A DNA stretch of 52,177 nt from positions 361-52,537 of the forward strand of contig WQTE01000006.1 in NCBI GenBank assembly GCA_009786445.1. Reading direction: 5' to 3'. Under the pieces are notes generated by a model. The model made no database searches and had not been told where the DNA came from. It saw only the letters and a program-made list of their open reading frames with translations. Shown here in pieces: positions 16,867 to 25,950 of this stretch. A program made the translations under genes and the position numbers. Positions within the stretch are counted from its first letter, which is position 1; every line of letters starts with the position of its first letter. Source of the stretch: Oscillospiraceae bacterium (lineage in GTDB: Bacteria; Bacillota; Clostridia; Oscillospirales; Oscillospiraceae).

Positions 16867-19215
16867 ATGGATTACTATTATAGCCACGGCAGAGAATTAA
16901 TAGTTATTGTAGATGATGGACAGCTTAGCTTGGCTTATGCAAAGAATTGTTTAAGCGATACCTATGAGATTATTACCGCAACATCCGGTGCCAAGCTTTA
17001 TAGAATTCTCTCTACAGTCACACCCAACCTAATTCTTTTAGATATCGAAATGCCCGCGGAAGACGGATACAGCGTTATGCAAAAACTCGCAAAGGATGAG
17101 CGTTTTTCTGAAATTCCTGTGATTTTTTTGACTGCCAAGAGTGATCCTACCGATGTGACAAAAGGACTGAGGCTCGGCGCAGTTGATTATGTTATTAAGC
17201 CATATTCCGAGGAATTACTCAAGCAGCGCGTAAAAACACATCTTGACCTTCAATCACAGAAAAAGGCACTGGTAAACGCTGTAAAGATAGCTGATGCTGC
17301 TAATGATGCAAAGACATCATTTGTCACCAATATGAGCCATGAGATGAGAACTCCTCTAAATGCTATTTTAGGTCTTGCCGAGCTTACTTTGGATGATAAA
17401 AGTCTTAGTGAAAAAGCAAAATCTAATTTGATAAAAATTGAGCGTGCAGGACATACTCTTCTGAGTATAGTCAGTGATATTTTAGACATTTCAAAGATTG
17501 AGACTGGGAAAATTGAACTTTCACCTGTTCACTATGAAACTTCTCCCCGCATTAATGACACCATAACTCAAAGTATCATGTATAGAGGCGATAAAGATAT
17601 TGAGTTTGAGTTAATCATTGGAGATGGTTTCCCGGCAATACTATTCGGAGATGATTTGAGAATCAAGCAGATATTCAACAATCTCTTATCAAATGCCTTT
17701 AAATACACGACTTCCGGTAAGATTTCCTTTTCTCTGGAATGTGAGCGCAAAGGAGATTCAGCCCACATAACAGCAAAAATCAGCGATACCGGTCTCGGAA
17801 TACCCAACGATGCTTTCGCAAGTATCTTTGAAGACTATTTCCAGACTGATGTTTCCGCAAATCGACATATTTTAGGTGCCGGCCTGGGTCTTTCAATAGC
17901 ACGCAGATTTGCTCGCTTGATGGGTGGGAATATTACTGTAGAAAGTGAGTTGGGCAAGGGTAGTACGTTTACAGTATATTTAGTCCAAGAACTGGTTTCT
18001 GATGCAGTCATTGACAGCGAGACCATAGAAAAACTGAAAAATCACACATATACCCCGAAAAACCGCCGTTTTTGGGATGATATCAGTCAAGTGAGTCTGC
18101 CTTATGCTCATATTCTGATTGTGGATGACGTTGAGGCAAATCTTGATGTTGCCCAAGGTATGCTCTTGCGTTATGACATTAAATCTACTTGCGTTACCAG
18201 CGGTTATGAAGCCATTGAAACTGTACGCAAGTCTATTGAGTCTGAGAGTAAACGGTTTGATGCTGTGTTTATGGACTATATGATGCCCGGTATGGATGGC
18301 ATTGAAGCTACAAACCTCATCCGTACACTAGAATCTGATTACGCCAAAGATATTCCTGTTATTGCTTTTACTGCAAGTGCTGTCGTGGGCAGTAAGGAAA
18401 TGTTTCTTGAAAACGGTTTTCAAGGTTTCATTTCAAAGCCCATTGAGCTTATGCAGCTTGACCATATCGTCCTGCGATGGGTTTATGATGAGGAATTTGA
18501 AAAACTTTGCAAACTCTGCTGTGAGGGTGATAATAAGAAGCCTATGTGTGATCGCGATTGCTTGATGCAACAGAAATCGTCATCCGCAGACACTGTAGCT
18601 ACAGGTGAATCTCCACCTGCTTCTGCATTTATTAATTTTAACATAAAAGATATCGATTATCTTCGTGGGCTCTCTCGTTTTGGCGGTGACGAAGCGCCGT
18701 ACTTGCGTGTGCTTCGCACTTTTTCCAAGAATTCTCCTGCTGTGCTTGAAACTGTGCGAGCTGTTAATTTTGACAACCCACTTGCTTACATTACCGCTGT
18801 CCATGGTCTCAAAGGTGCGTGTTACGGCATTTGTGCCGACGAGATTGGGGATTTGGCAAAGGCTCTGGAAGATGCAGGAAAAGAGGAAGATTTTGCATTC
18901 ATATCTGCTAATAACGATATATTCATTAAGCGTATTTCTTTGCTCTTTTCGGATATTTCCGAATTTTTAGAGTCACTAACCGTTGATTCTCCAAAAGAGA
19001 TGAAAAATGCTCCTGAGCAATCTTTACTGCAAGCTGTCCTTGATGCATGCGAGAAATACAATATGTCTGCTATTGATGATGCTATCTCTGAGCTGGAGCG
19101 GTTTGACTACAAGTCGGGTGGTGACCTGGTGAAATGGCTTCGTGAGACAGCAGAAGAAATGAACTACTCCGATATTGTCACTCGCCTTAAAAGCACTGTT
19201 ACAGCAACGGTTTAA
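16867..19215 (+). CDS. Hybrid kinase: receiver-HisKA-HATPase-receiver-Hpt
   Basis: 782 residues, soluble. An N-terminal receiver (LILLDIEMPAEDG) leads to HisKA (MSHEMRTPLNA) and HATPase_c (NLLSNAFKYT, GAGLGLSIARR), a second receiver (VFMDYMMPGMDG) and a C-terminal Hpt domain (AVHGLKGACYG, the His being the phospho-acceptor). Between the second receiver and Hpt is a Cys-rich stretch (Cys548, 551, 552, 561, 565) unusual for such kinases. The ATG follows GGGGGAGG. Having no sensor domain of its own, it probably takes its signal by protein contact or by phosphate flow to its first receiver. It is downstream of the hydrogenase-like receptor on the same strand, 87 bases away, and is likely part of the same relay. 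Confidence 0.9.
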   Translation: MDYYYSHGRELIVIVDDGQLSLAYAKNCLSDTYEIITATSGAKLYRILSTVTPNLILLDIEMPAEDGYSVMQKLAKDERFSEIPVIFLTAKSDPTDVTKGLRLGAVDYVIKPYSEELLKQRVKTHLDLQSQKKALVNAVKIADAANDAKTSFVTNMSHEMRTPLNAILGLAELTLDDKSLSEKAKSNLIKIERAGHTLLSIVSDILDISKIETGKIELSPVHYETSPRINDTITQSIMYRGDKDIEFELIIGDGFPAILFGDDLRIKQIFNNLLSNAFKYTTSGKISFSLECERKGDSAHITAKISDTGLGIPNDAFASIFEDYFQTDVSANRHILGAGLGLSIARRFARLMGGNITVESELGKGSTFTVYLVQELVSDAVIDSETIEKLKNHTYTPKNRRFWDDISQVSLPYAHILIVDDVEANLDVAQGMLLRYDIKSTCVTSGYEAIETVRKSIESESKRFDAVFMDYMMPGMDGIEATNLIRTLESDYAKDIPVIAFTASAVVGSKEMFLENGFQGFISKPIELMQLDHIVLRWVYDEEFEKLCKLCCEGDNKKPMCDRDCLMQQKSSSADTVATGESPPASAFINFNIKDIDYLRGLSRFGGDEAPYLRVLRTFSKNSPAVLETVRAVNFDNPLAYITAVHGLKGACYGICADEIGDLAKALEDAGKEEDFAFISANNDIFIKRISLLFSDISEFLESLTVDSPKEMKNAPEQSLLQAVLDACEKYNMSAIDDAISELERFDYKSGGDLVKWLRETAEEMNYSDIVTRLKSTVTATV

Positions 19216-19233
19216 GGTGCAAGAGTGCTTCTC

Positions 19234-20604
19234 CTACTTGCCGACACAAAATCTTTCAAAAATACGTGATACTACTTCTTCTTTTATTACACTACCCGTC
19301 AGTTCTCCTATGGCTGACAAGGCTATTTCTATATCTGTCAGCACTGCATCAGGTGTGACCGCTGCGGTTATTGCAAAAATGGCATCTTTAAGGCTTTTCG
19401 CGGCTTTTGCTAATGCCTCAGCCTGTCTTTGATTTGTGATTATTTCGCCCGTCTGTACCTGCTTTGGTTCAGGGAATTGCCTATTTATTTCTTCAATCAG
19501 GTCATCTATTCCCTCTCCCGTGAGTGCTGAAACATTGCAGATTGGGAGCTTTTGTTTTTCCAGCTCTTCTGTGTTAAGAGCTTGTTTTAGGTCTGATTTG
19601 TTTATCGCCACTATTTTTGGCGTACTATCGGGGATTTTCTTTATTATTTCCATGTCTTCAGCGCTCAGAGGTACTGATGCATCAAGCACAGCTATAACGA
19701 GATTAGCTTTTTCCAGTGCCGACAGTGTTCTCTCCACGCCAAGTCGCTCTACTTTATCTTCTGTTTCTCTGACCCCTGCTGTGTCTATAAGGTGGATAAG
19801 GTTGTTTCCAACTCTGAGCTTTTCTTCTATTGTATCTCTTGTTGTGCCGGGGATGTCTGTCACTATTGCTCGCTCATAACCGAGCAAGGCATTGAGGACG
19901 GATGATTTGCCAGTGTTTGCTCTTCCCACTATTGCCGTCGGTATACCGTCTTTTAACAAACGACCCTTTTCGTGGGTTTTAAGTAGTTTCCGTAACTCAT
20001 TTTCCGAAGTGGTCAATGCATTGCGGTAATCTTGCATTTTAAATTCGTCTATATCCTCGTCCGGGTAGTCAATTACGGCGTGGAAATGGGCAATTATATC
20101 GAGCAGACTATCATATATATGCTTTACTTTCTGCCCAACAGTGCCCTTGAGCTGAGCCGCTGCGTTTTTTGCCGCCACTAAAGTCTCTGCCTCGATTATG
20201 TCTATGACTGCTTCGGCTTGAGTGAGATCCATTTTTCCGTTTAGGAAAGCTCTTTTTGTGAACTCACCGGGTTTTGCAGTCCGTACGCCATGTCTGATTA
20301 GCATTTGCAGGGTCTCGGCAAGCACCGTCTGAGAGCCGTGGCAGTACAGCTCAACAGTGTCCTCTCCCGTGTAGCTGTTTGGCGCTCGAAACACAGCGCA
20401 CATACAGACATCAATAAGTTCGCCATCTTCGCTTTTAAGTTCTCCATGATACATATGGCGGTTTTTCGCCTGTTTTATGCTTGTTTTATCTGTAGGCTTA
20501 AACATATTATCCACTACGGTCAACGCAGTTTCTCCGCTGATTCTAATGATTCCTATGGCTGTCACGGATTCTCCGGTAGCTATGGCTGCTATTGTGTCCG
20601 GCAT
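19234..20604 (-). CDS. mnmE: tRNA uridine-5-carboxymethylaminomethyl modification GTPase
   Basis: 456 residues. With MnmG it modifies the wobble uridine of several tRNAs. An N-terminal tetrahydrofolate-binding domain begins DTIAAIATG, followed by a helical domain and an inserted G domain with P-loop GRANTGKSSVLNALLG, switch region DIPGTTRDT, DTAG, and NKSD. It ends in the conserved FCVGK, whose Cys is required in the family. The start is ATG 20604, a few bases after GAGGAAAT; the frame extends 26 codons upstream without family sequence. It is a single gene, convergent with the hybrid kinase 18 bases away. Confidence 0.95.
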   Translation of the reverse strand: MPDTIAAIATGESVTAIGIIRISGETALTVVDNMFKPTDKTSIKQAKNRHMYHGELKSEDGELIDVCMCAVFRAPNSYTGEDTVELYCHGSQTVLAETLQMLIRHGVRTAKPGEFTKRAFLNGKMDLTQAEAVIDIIEAETLVAAKNAAAQLKGTVGQKVKHIYDSLLDIIAHFHAVIDYPDEDIDEFKMQDYRNALTTSENELRKLLKTHEKGRLLKDGIPTAIVGRANTGKSSVLNALLGYERAIVTDIPGTTRDTIEEKLRVGNNLIHLIDTAGVRETEDKVERLGVERTLSALEKANLVIAVLDASVPLSAEDMEIIKKIPDSTPKIVAINKSDLKQALNTEELEKQKLPICNVSALTGEGIDDLIEEINRQFPEPKQVQTGEIITNQRQAEALAKAAKSLKDAIFAITAAVTPDAVLTDIEIALSAIGELTGSVIKEEVVSRIFERFCVGK

Positions 20605-20629
20605 AAGATTTCCTCGTTTCCGATGAATA

Positions 20630-20681
20630 TTTACAACTTTGCTGTTTTGTAGTATAATGGCTGCTTCGCAATCACTATACA
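20630..20681 (+). promoter_or_regulatory. Promoter with conserved start-region sequence, second example
   Basis: TTTACA (20630-20635), a 17-base spacer and TATAAT (20653-20658), then GGCTGCTTCGCAATCACTAT and on, which matches 781-804 at about 20 of 23 positions. It drives the thioesterase and lipoprotein genes. Confidence 0.65.
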
Positions 20682-20745
20682 AAGTAGTTTTTATAGTATA
20701 TTAGAATACGTGAAATTATTCAAGAAGGAGAGGTTTGTTTTTAGC

Positions 20746-21174
20746 ATGTACTTGTATTCGCGCCCTGTTTTTTATTATGAGACAGACAAGATGGGGGTTG
20801 TTCATCATTCAAATTACTTCAGATGGCTTGAAGAAGCCCGAACATGTTTCTTTGACGACAATGACCTTGCTTATGTAGTAACTGAGAGTCTGGGTGTTAT
20901 GAGTCCCATCACTGATGTCAGTGTGAAGTATAAGTTTCCGGCAAAGTTTGGTGATATTTTTACGGTTAAGCTCTGTATGACAAAATACACAGGTGTACGT
21001 TTTCGCGTTGAATATGTAGTCGTCAATCAAAATGATGATATTCTGCTTGAGGGAGAGAGTGGTCATGCTTTTATCGATGAAAGACTTAAGCCTGTCTCGC
21101 TGGTGAAAACAATTCCGGAAAGACATGAACGCATGAACACATTGCTGAATAAGCATTTAAGGAGCTCATTATGA
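20746..21174 (+). CDS. Acyl-CoA thioesterase, 4HBT/YbgC-like
   Basis: 142 residues, single hotdog domain. The family motif YYETDKMGVVHHSNYFRWLEEAR near the N-terminus carries the catalytic Asp and the HxNY element. The ATG at 20746 is preceded by AAGAAGGAGAGG; a GTG at 20710 in the same frame lies before that site and is less likely. Members hydrolyse short acyl-CoA or acyl-ACP thioesters; the physiological substrate is not predictable. The stop overlaps the start of the following lipoprotein gene (ATGA), so the two are translated together. Confidence 0.88.
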   Translation: MYLYSRPVFYYETDKMGVVHHSNYFRWLEEARTCFFDDNDLAYVVTESLGVMSPITDVSVKYKFPAKFGDIFTVKLCMTKYTGVRFRVEYVVVNQNDDILLEGESGHAFIDERLKPVSLVKTIPERHERMNTLLNKHLRSSL

Positions 21175-23648
21175 AATCTGTTGTTATATTGCTTTTTGCT
21201 ATGACGTTTTTGTTGTCCGGGTGTGATGATGGAGATGAATATTTAGCTGAAACTCCCACTCCGGTTCCGCCTTTTATTGAAGTTGAGCCTCCCCGTGAGG
21301 TTGAATATTTTTCGTTTACACCGAATAATATGCCACGGATTGCCGGCTCACCTGCTGCTCAGCCTTTGGCCGAAGCAGTTGCAAGCGTTCTCCTCGGTGA
21401 ACCGCGGGAGACTGCGATAGAGCCTGTGCGATTTACCAGAACTACGCAGGCATTTCGGAGTTTAGCCGCAGGTGAAGCGGATATTCTGCTTGTTTCCGAG
21501 CCATCACCGGGAGTGCTTGACGAGCTTCGCTTGCAAGGGATTGACACAATTATGACACCTATTGCAACTGAAGCACTTGTGTTTATTGTGTGTGTCTCAA
21601 ATCCTGTATATAACCTGACCTCCGAACAGTTAGTAGGCATTTTCACCGGTGAAATCATCAACTGGCAACAACTCGGCGGAAACGATATTCCAATTATTGC
21701 ATTTCAGAGAAATGAAGAAGCAGCCAGTCAGGTCTTGATGGAAAAATTGGTTATGGACTGGCAGCAAATGATGCCCGCTCCTATGGAAACATATGCAACT
21801 GACTATGACGACGAGCTCCTTATCACCGCGATAAGAGGATTCGACGGTTCACCCGGGGCGATTGGTTACACATTGCTTCATACCGCTGAAACTATTGGCA
21901 TGACAGATGGATTTAAGATACTCTCTGTTGACGGAATACACCCTGATCAAATTACCATAATGGAGGGAAGCTACCCTTTCTTAAACCATTACTATGCCGT
22001 CATAAGAGCTGATGAACCGGAAGATAATCCCACTCGAATTCTGTTTAACTGGCTGTTATCCGATGAGGGGCAGGCGTTAATAGATATGGAAGGATATGCT
22101 TCTATACTGAATTCGCTCGATTTGGAATATGACACACCGCCGCTGCCTGAAATGATGTGGGGTGTTTCAACAGATTTTTCTGCCTTGACCCCTCATGAGC
22201 CTCTTCACAGCAATTTTGCCGGATTTATGAGTGCTTCACGCTCATCGCTCGTACCGTCAACAGGTTATGGTATGCTTCTCCCATATGCAGGGGCGGCTAC
22301 TCTACACGATGGCAGTATGCAAATTGCAAGATACGGTCTTGTGACGGCAGATGGCTTGGTCATAACGAACCTAATCTATGATAACGTGATTAGAGCAATG
22401 TATTATTCGGCGGCAGGGCTCGTACCTCGGCCTGCATACAGCCTGCATACGATCACATCACTTTATGACGCGGAATATGGGTTTACTTCTTTGCAAGCCG
22501 TAAGTGCGCTTGACGGCAGTTGGGTAACATCTTTTGAGTTTGTCAGTGTTGTATTTTCTGATGAGGTTATCTTTTTACTGCGAGAGTTTGATTCATTTGA
22601 CATTTACGTCATTGACTATGACGGTCAATTCCTTTATAACATGCTTGACCTGGATTGGGTTGGCAGAATATCCGAGGACACATGGCCTACTCTTCTGATA
22701 TACAGCGTGAGCGAAGGGTTTGTTTTTGTGGAGCTTGATGATGGCACTTTCGGGCTTATGGATGTATCAACGGGAAGGCTCCGAGAGACCGAGTTTTACG
22801 GTGCGCTAAGATTTACAGAGGGGTTTGCTGCGGTTTTAACTGACACTGAGTATGGTCTTTGGGGATTTGTAAATACAGAACTTGAAATGGTCATTGAGCC
22901 AATATTCACAGAGCCGGCAGGTTTTAGAAACGGACGTGCCGCAGTGATAACAGAGGACGGCGAAGAGCATATTATTGACACTTCCGGCGAGTTTCTTTTC
23001 ACCGTGTCTGACGGATATATGATTATTCTTAATCACGATGCTACGGGATTTTCTGTTTTTTCTAAGGATACATGGGAAATTCAGTGGTTTTTCACAAATG
23101 ATTTTGTGGCAATCGTGTATCCGGCTGATGCGACTCTGCTCGGGGATGAGTCTGTTATAACATTTATCGGCGGTGGTTGGTTTACTGTTCTTGCTGAAGA
23201 AGGCACCTGGTTGTTTAACGGCGAAGTTGAGTTTTTACTTCCTGAAAACCGCTATGTCGTCGAGGTTATAGGCGATTATATAATATTCTCCGAATCAGGT
23301 CCCTATTTCGGAGATGAATCTCTGGGGGTAATGTCTGTTGACGGCAGGGATTTGGTAGCTCCTTCCGCTGCTTTATCTATCACGCCTGTGTCATATAACG
23401 GCGTTGTCAAGGCGTTTATCCTAAACTCAAATACTCTTTCACCACACTTTATTCAGGCAGACTATACTCCTGCTGTGTACAAGCTTTTTGATAGTAGCGG
23501 ATCCTTGTTAAAATCAGACCTCGGCGTGCTTATGCACGACGAGGCTTTAGGGTTGCTTTATGCTGTAGGTACAAACTATTTTGCTTGGCTTGACCTTACG
23601 GGAAATGTGCTTTTGAGTATTCCGTCTATGGGGCATACATTTGATTGA
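21171..23648 (+). CDS. Lipoprotein with PstS-like binding domain and C-terminal WG-like repeats
   Basis: 825 residues. The N-terminus is a lipoprotein signal (hydrophobic segment, then LLSGC, Cys about 17). Residues about 45-320 resemble a PstS-type periplasmic binding domain (GSPAAQPLAEAV, EADILLVSEPS, LVGIFTGEIINWQQLGG, GSPGAIGYTLL). The remaining 500 residues contain WG-repeat-like units (YGLWGFVNTELEMVIEPIF and weaker copies). It begins with ATG overlapping the thioesterase stop, after AAGGAG. No pst transporter genes are nearby, so it may act as a surface binding or sensory protein and not as a transporter subunit. Its last 23 bases overlap the end of the convergent metA gene. Confidence 0.8.
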   Translation: MKSVVILLFAMTFLLSGCDDGDEYLAETPTPVPPFIEVEPPREVEYFSFTPNNMPRIAGSPAAQPLAEAVASVLLGEPRETAIEPVRFTRTTQAFRSLAAGEADILLVSEPSPGVLDELRLQGIDTIMTPIATEALVFIVCVSNPVYNLTSEQLVGIFTGEIINWQQLGGNDIPIIAFQRNEEAASQVLMEKLVMDWQQMMPAPMETYATDYDDELLITAIRGFDGSPGAIGYTLLHTAETIGMTDGFKILSVDGIHPDQITIMEGSYPFLNHYYAVIRADEPEDNPTRILFNWLLSDEGQALIDMEGYASILNSLDLEYDTPPLPEMMWGVSTDFSALTPHEPLHSNFAGFMSASRSSLVPSTGYGMLLPYAGAATLHDGSMQIARYGLVTADGLVITNLIYDNVIRAMYYSAAGLVPRPAYSLHTITSLYDAEYGFTSLQAVSALDGSWVTSFEFVSVVFSDEVIFLLREFDSFDIYVIDYDGQFLYNMLDLDWVGRISEDTWPTLLIYSVSEGFVFVELDDGTFGLMDVSTGRLRETEFYGALRFTEGFAAVLTDTEYGLWGFVNTELEMVIEPIFTEPAGFRNGRAAVITEDGEEHIIDTSGEFLFTVSDGYMIILNHDATGFSVFSKDTWEIQWFFTNDFVAIVYPADATLLGDESVITFIGGGWFTVLAEEGTWLFNGEVEFLLPENRYVVEVIGDYIIFSESGPYFGDESLGVMSVDGRDLVAPSAALSITPVSYNGVVKAFILNSNTLSPHFIQADYTPAVYKLFDSSGSLLKSDLGVLMHDEALGLLYAVGTNYFAWLDLTGNVLLSIPSMGHTFD

Positions 23649-24525
23649 CGAAGTAATTCAGCCAGTTTGTGTATATTAGCCCTGCGTGTGCTCTCCAGTA
23701 CATATTTGGTTTTTTTGTTGTGTCGTCGTTCGGGAAATAATTCTTTGGTATGTCTATCTCCAGTCCCTTTTCTACATCCCTGAAGTATTCCAGAGCCAGT
23801 GTGTCTGCATCGTATTCCGGGTGTCCTGTTACGAAAACCTGGCTGTTGTCTGCGCTTTTTACTGCAAGCACGCCCGCTTCGTCTGATGTTGATAGTAGCT
23901 TAAGCTTCGGCACGGCTTGTATGTCTTTCTCGCGCACTTCTGTGTATCGCGAGTGCGGCATTTGAAATTCATCGTCGAAGTCCCGAAATAATCTTTCCTT
24001 TGCGTTTAGGATTTTATGTTTATATATGCCCGAGAGTTTTTTCTTCATCGGGTATTTTTTTATGCCATAGTGGTAGTATAGTGCCGCTTGTGCTCCCCAG
24101 CATATGTGATATGTTGAGTGGACGTTTGTTTTAGTCCACTCCATGATTTCACGGAGTTCTTTCCAGTAATTTACTTCTTCAAACGGCAGATTTTCTACGG
24201 GTGCTCCTGTTATTATCATGCCGTCGTAATGCTCATTTCTTACTTTGTCAAATGCACAGTAAAATGTTTTTAGATGCTGTGGGTCTGTGTTTTTCGGCTT
24301 ATGACTGATTGTCTGCAAAAACTCTACTTCGACTTGTAACGGCGAGTTTGAGAGTCTTCTCAGCAGTTGTGTCTCTGTGACTATTTTTGTCGGCATCAGG
24401 TTAAGTATAAGCAGTTTGAGCGGTCTTATGTCCCTGTGCAGTGCCTTGTCTTCTGTCAGTACAAATATGTTTTCGCTTTCAAGTATCTGTGCACTCGGCA
24501 GACTATTTGGTATCTTTATCGGCAT
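23626..24525 (-). CDS. metA: Homoserine O-acyltransferase, predicted acetyl-specific
   Basis: 299 residues, MetA family (glutamine-amidotransferase-like fold). It acylates homoserine, the committed step of methionine synthesis. Catalytic Cys142 (HICWGAQ), His235 and Glu237 (VTGHPEYD) are present. Position 111 is Glu (ITGAPVE), the residue reported in family studies to go with acetyl-CoA use, whereas Gly111 goes with succinyl-CoA; so homoserine O-acetyltransferase activity is expected despite the common succinyltransferase label. The start at 24525 follows TAGGAG. A strong promoter lies just upstream; no SAM riboswitch was seen in the 153-base gap. Confidence 0.95.
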   Translation of the reverse strand: MPIKIPNSLPSAQILESENIFVLTEDKALHRDIRPLKLLILNLMPTKIVTETQLLRRLSNSPLQVEVEFLQTISHKPKNTDPQHLKTFYCAFDKVRNEHYDGMIITGAPVENLPFEEVNYWKELREIMEWTKTNVHSTYHICWGAQAALYYHYGIKKYPMKKKLSGIYKHKILNAKERLFRDFDDEFQMPHSRYTEVREKDIQAVPKLKLLSTSDEAGVLAVKSADNSQVFVTGHPEYDADTLALEYFRDVEKGLEIDIPKNYFPNDDTTKKPNMYWRAHAGLIYTNWLNYFVNQMYAP

Positions 24526-24549
24526 TTTCTACTCCTAAAGTTTTTATCA

Positions 24550-24578
24550 ATTATATTTTATCAATTATCGAAAATCAA
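24550..24578 (-). promoter_or_regulatory. metA promoter
   Basis: On the minus strand TTGATT, 17 bases, TATAAT, 25 bases before the start codon. The direct repeat AATTGATAAAA occurs twice, around the -10, and could be an operator. Confidence 0.6.
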
Positions 24579-24587
24579 CTATTAGGC

Positions 24588-24616
24588 TTCACAAATTGGT
24601 GAAAATTTGATATAAT
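24588..24616 (+). promoter_or_regulatory. Promoter for the XpaC-like/tmk/mltG operon
   Basis: TTCACA, 17 bases, TATAAT, about 60 bases before the TTG start at 24679. The short inverted repeat TTCAC-GTGAA overlaps the -35. Confidence 0.55.
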
Positions 24617-24678
24617 TCGTTGTGTAGTGTCCATAATATAAGATTTTCAGACGAAATTAGCGTTAGAGGTAGTGGCTG

Positions 24679-25932
24679 TTGAGTAAAAAACATAGAAATA
24701 ATTTTACGGGCGAGGACAAGACCGGTGAGGTTATTTCATGGGTTGTGATTTTCATTTTACTCTTTGCCTTTTTTCCGCTCGGTCTTCTCTTTTTGTTTTT
24801 GAAACTTCGGGGATCTATTGGCTTTTCGGATTCAAAAACATCTTCTTCCTACAAGGATAATGACCGATACCGAAATGCAGTGCCTGTGAAATATACGGCT
24901 GTAGAGCCTCAAGCGCCGATAGCTCAGGTACCAAATCCTCAGATACCTGAGTCCCAAACACCAGAGTCTCAGTACGCGAGTGCTCCTTACACAAAAACAG
25001 GAAAGGTACGTCATCCGCTCAAGAAGAAGACAGGTAGATTAATTTCGGCTGTTATGCTTGTTATTTCTATTGCTCTGGTAATCGTAGGATTTATTGGCAT
25101 CGCAAATGTTTTACAGCAGCTTTTTGGACAAATGACTACCAACTGGTTTCTGATTGCGATGAGTGCCTTTTTTCTCCTTGGTAGTGCTGCCACTTTTCTC
25201 TCCAGAAATGTTGTTGCACGACGCTACAGCAGATTTAAGAATTATTTTGCTTTTATCGGTGAGCGTGGCATTGTGCCTCTTTCCGAACTGGCGCAGGTTT
25301 CAGGAGCCAGCGTTAAGGCGGCTAATCGTGATTTGCATATGATGATTAACAACGGATATCTCGCAGACAGTGCTTATATCGACAATGAACTTGAGTGCCT
25401 TGTGCTCTCTCCTATTGAAGCTCAGAAATTACGAATGGAAATTAAAGGCATGACTGCTGCTGATTCTCCTTCGGTTTCATCGGTTGCGGGCGATGCGGAG
25501 CAAGATTCATACAGTGCCGTTTTAGCTGATTTTAATGAGGTCAACTCTTTTATTGTTGATGAGGAGATTTCGAGAAAAGTATCGCATCTTGCCGAAGTGA
25601 CGGCAAAGATTTTTAAGATTGTAGATGAGACTCCCGAAAAGAAAAGCCAGCTTAAACGGTTTATAAGTTATTATCTTCCTACAACCATGAAACTGGTACG
25701 CTCATATGTCACTCTCGAAAAACAGGGCATCAGAGGGGAAAATATCGCAGGGGCTAAAGAAAATATCGGCAACATTCTTGACACTTTACGCACCGGTTTT
25801 GAGCAGCAACTTGATATGCTATTTAGGGCAGATGCTCTCGATATTGCCGCTGATATCAGTGTACTTGAGAATTTGATGCAACAAGACGGGCTCATGAATA
25901 ATGGCTCGGCTTTTCAGGTAATGAGACAATAG
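24679..25932 (+). CDS. XpaC-like membrane protein (5-bromo-4-chloroindolyl phosphate hydrolysis family)
   Basis: 417 residues. Three hydrophobic segments: one near 18-42 and two close together (about 120-145 and 155-172), separated by a Pro/Gln-rich linker. A middle segment (about 190-255) resembles a winged-helix fold (LSELAQVSGASVKAANRDLHMMINNGYL). The C-terminus (about 295-405) matches the XpaC family (KKSQLKRFISYYLPTTMKLVRSY). The start is TTG 24679 after AGAGGT. The biochemical role of XpaC proteins is unclear; in bacilli they sit beside toxic-anion resistance (TelA-like) genes, none of which is here. tmk follows after 18 bases. Confidence 0.7.
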   Translation: MSKKHRNNFTGEDKTGEVISWVVIFILLFAFFPLGLLFLFLKLRGSIGFSDSKTSSSYKDNDRYRNAVPVKYTAVEPQAPIAQVPNPQIPESQTPESQYASAPYTKTGKVRHPLKKKTGRLISAVMLVISIALVIVGFIGIANVLQQLFGQMTTNWFLIAMSAFFLLGSAATFLSRNVVARRYSRFKNYFAFIGERGIVPLSELAQVSGASVKAANRDLHMMINNGYLADSAYIDNELECLVLSPIEAQKLRMEIKGMTAADSPSVSSVAGDAEQDSYSAVLADFNEVNSFIVDEEISRKVSHLAEVTAKIFKIVDETPEKKSQLKRFISYYLPTTMKLVRSYVTLEKQGIRGENIAGAKENIGNILDTLRTGFEQQLDMLFRADALDIAADISVLENLMQQDGLMNNGSAFQVMRQ

Positions 25933-25950
25933 GGATTCGAGGTATTTCTT

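Noticed and set aside
24526-24678. SAM riboswitch upstream of metA
   Set aside because: The conserved core of SAM-I was looked for and not seen; only a promoter with direct repeats is present.
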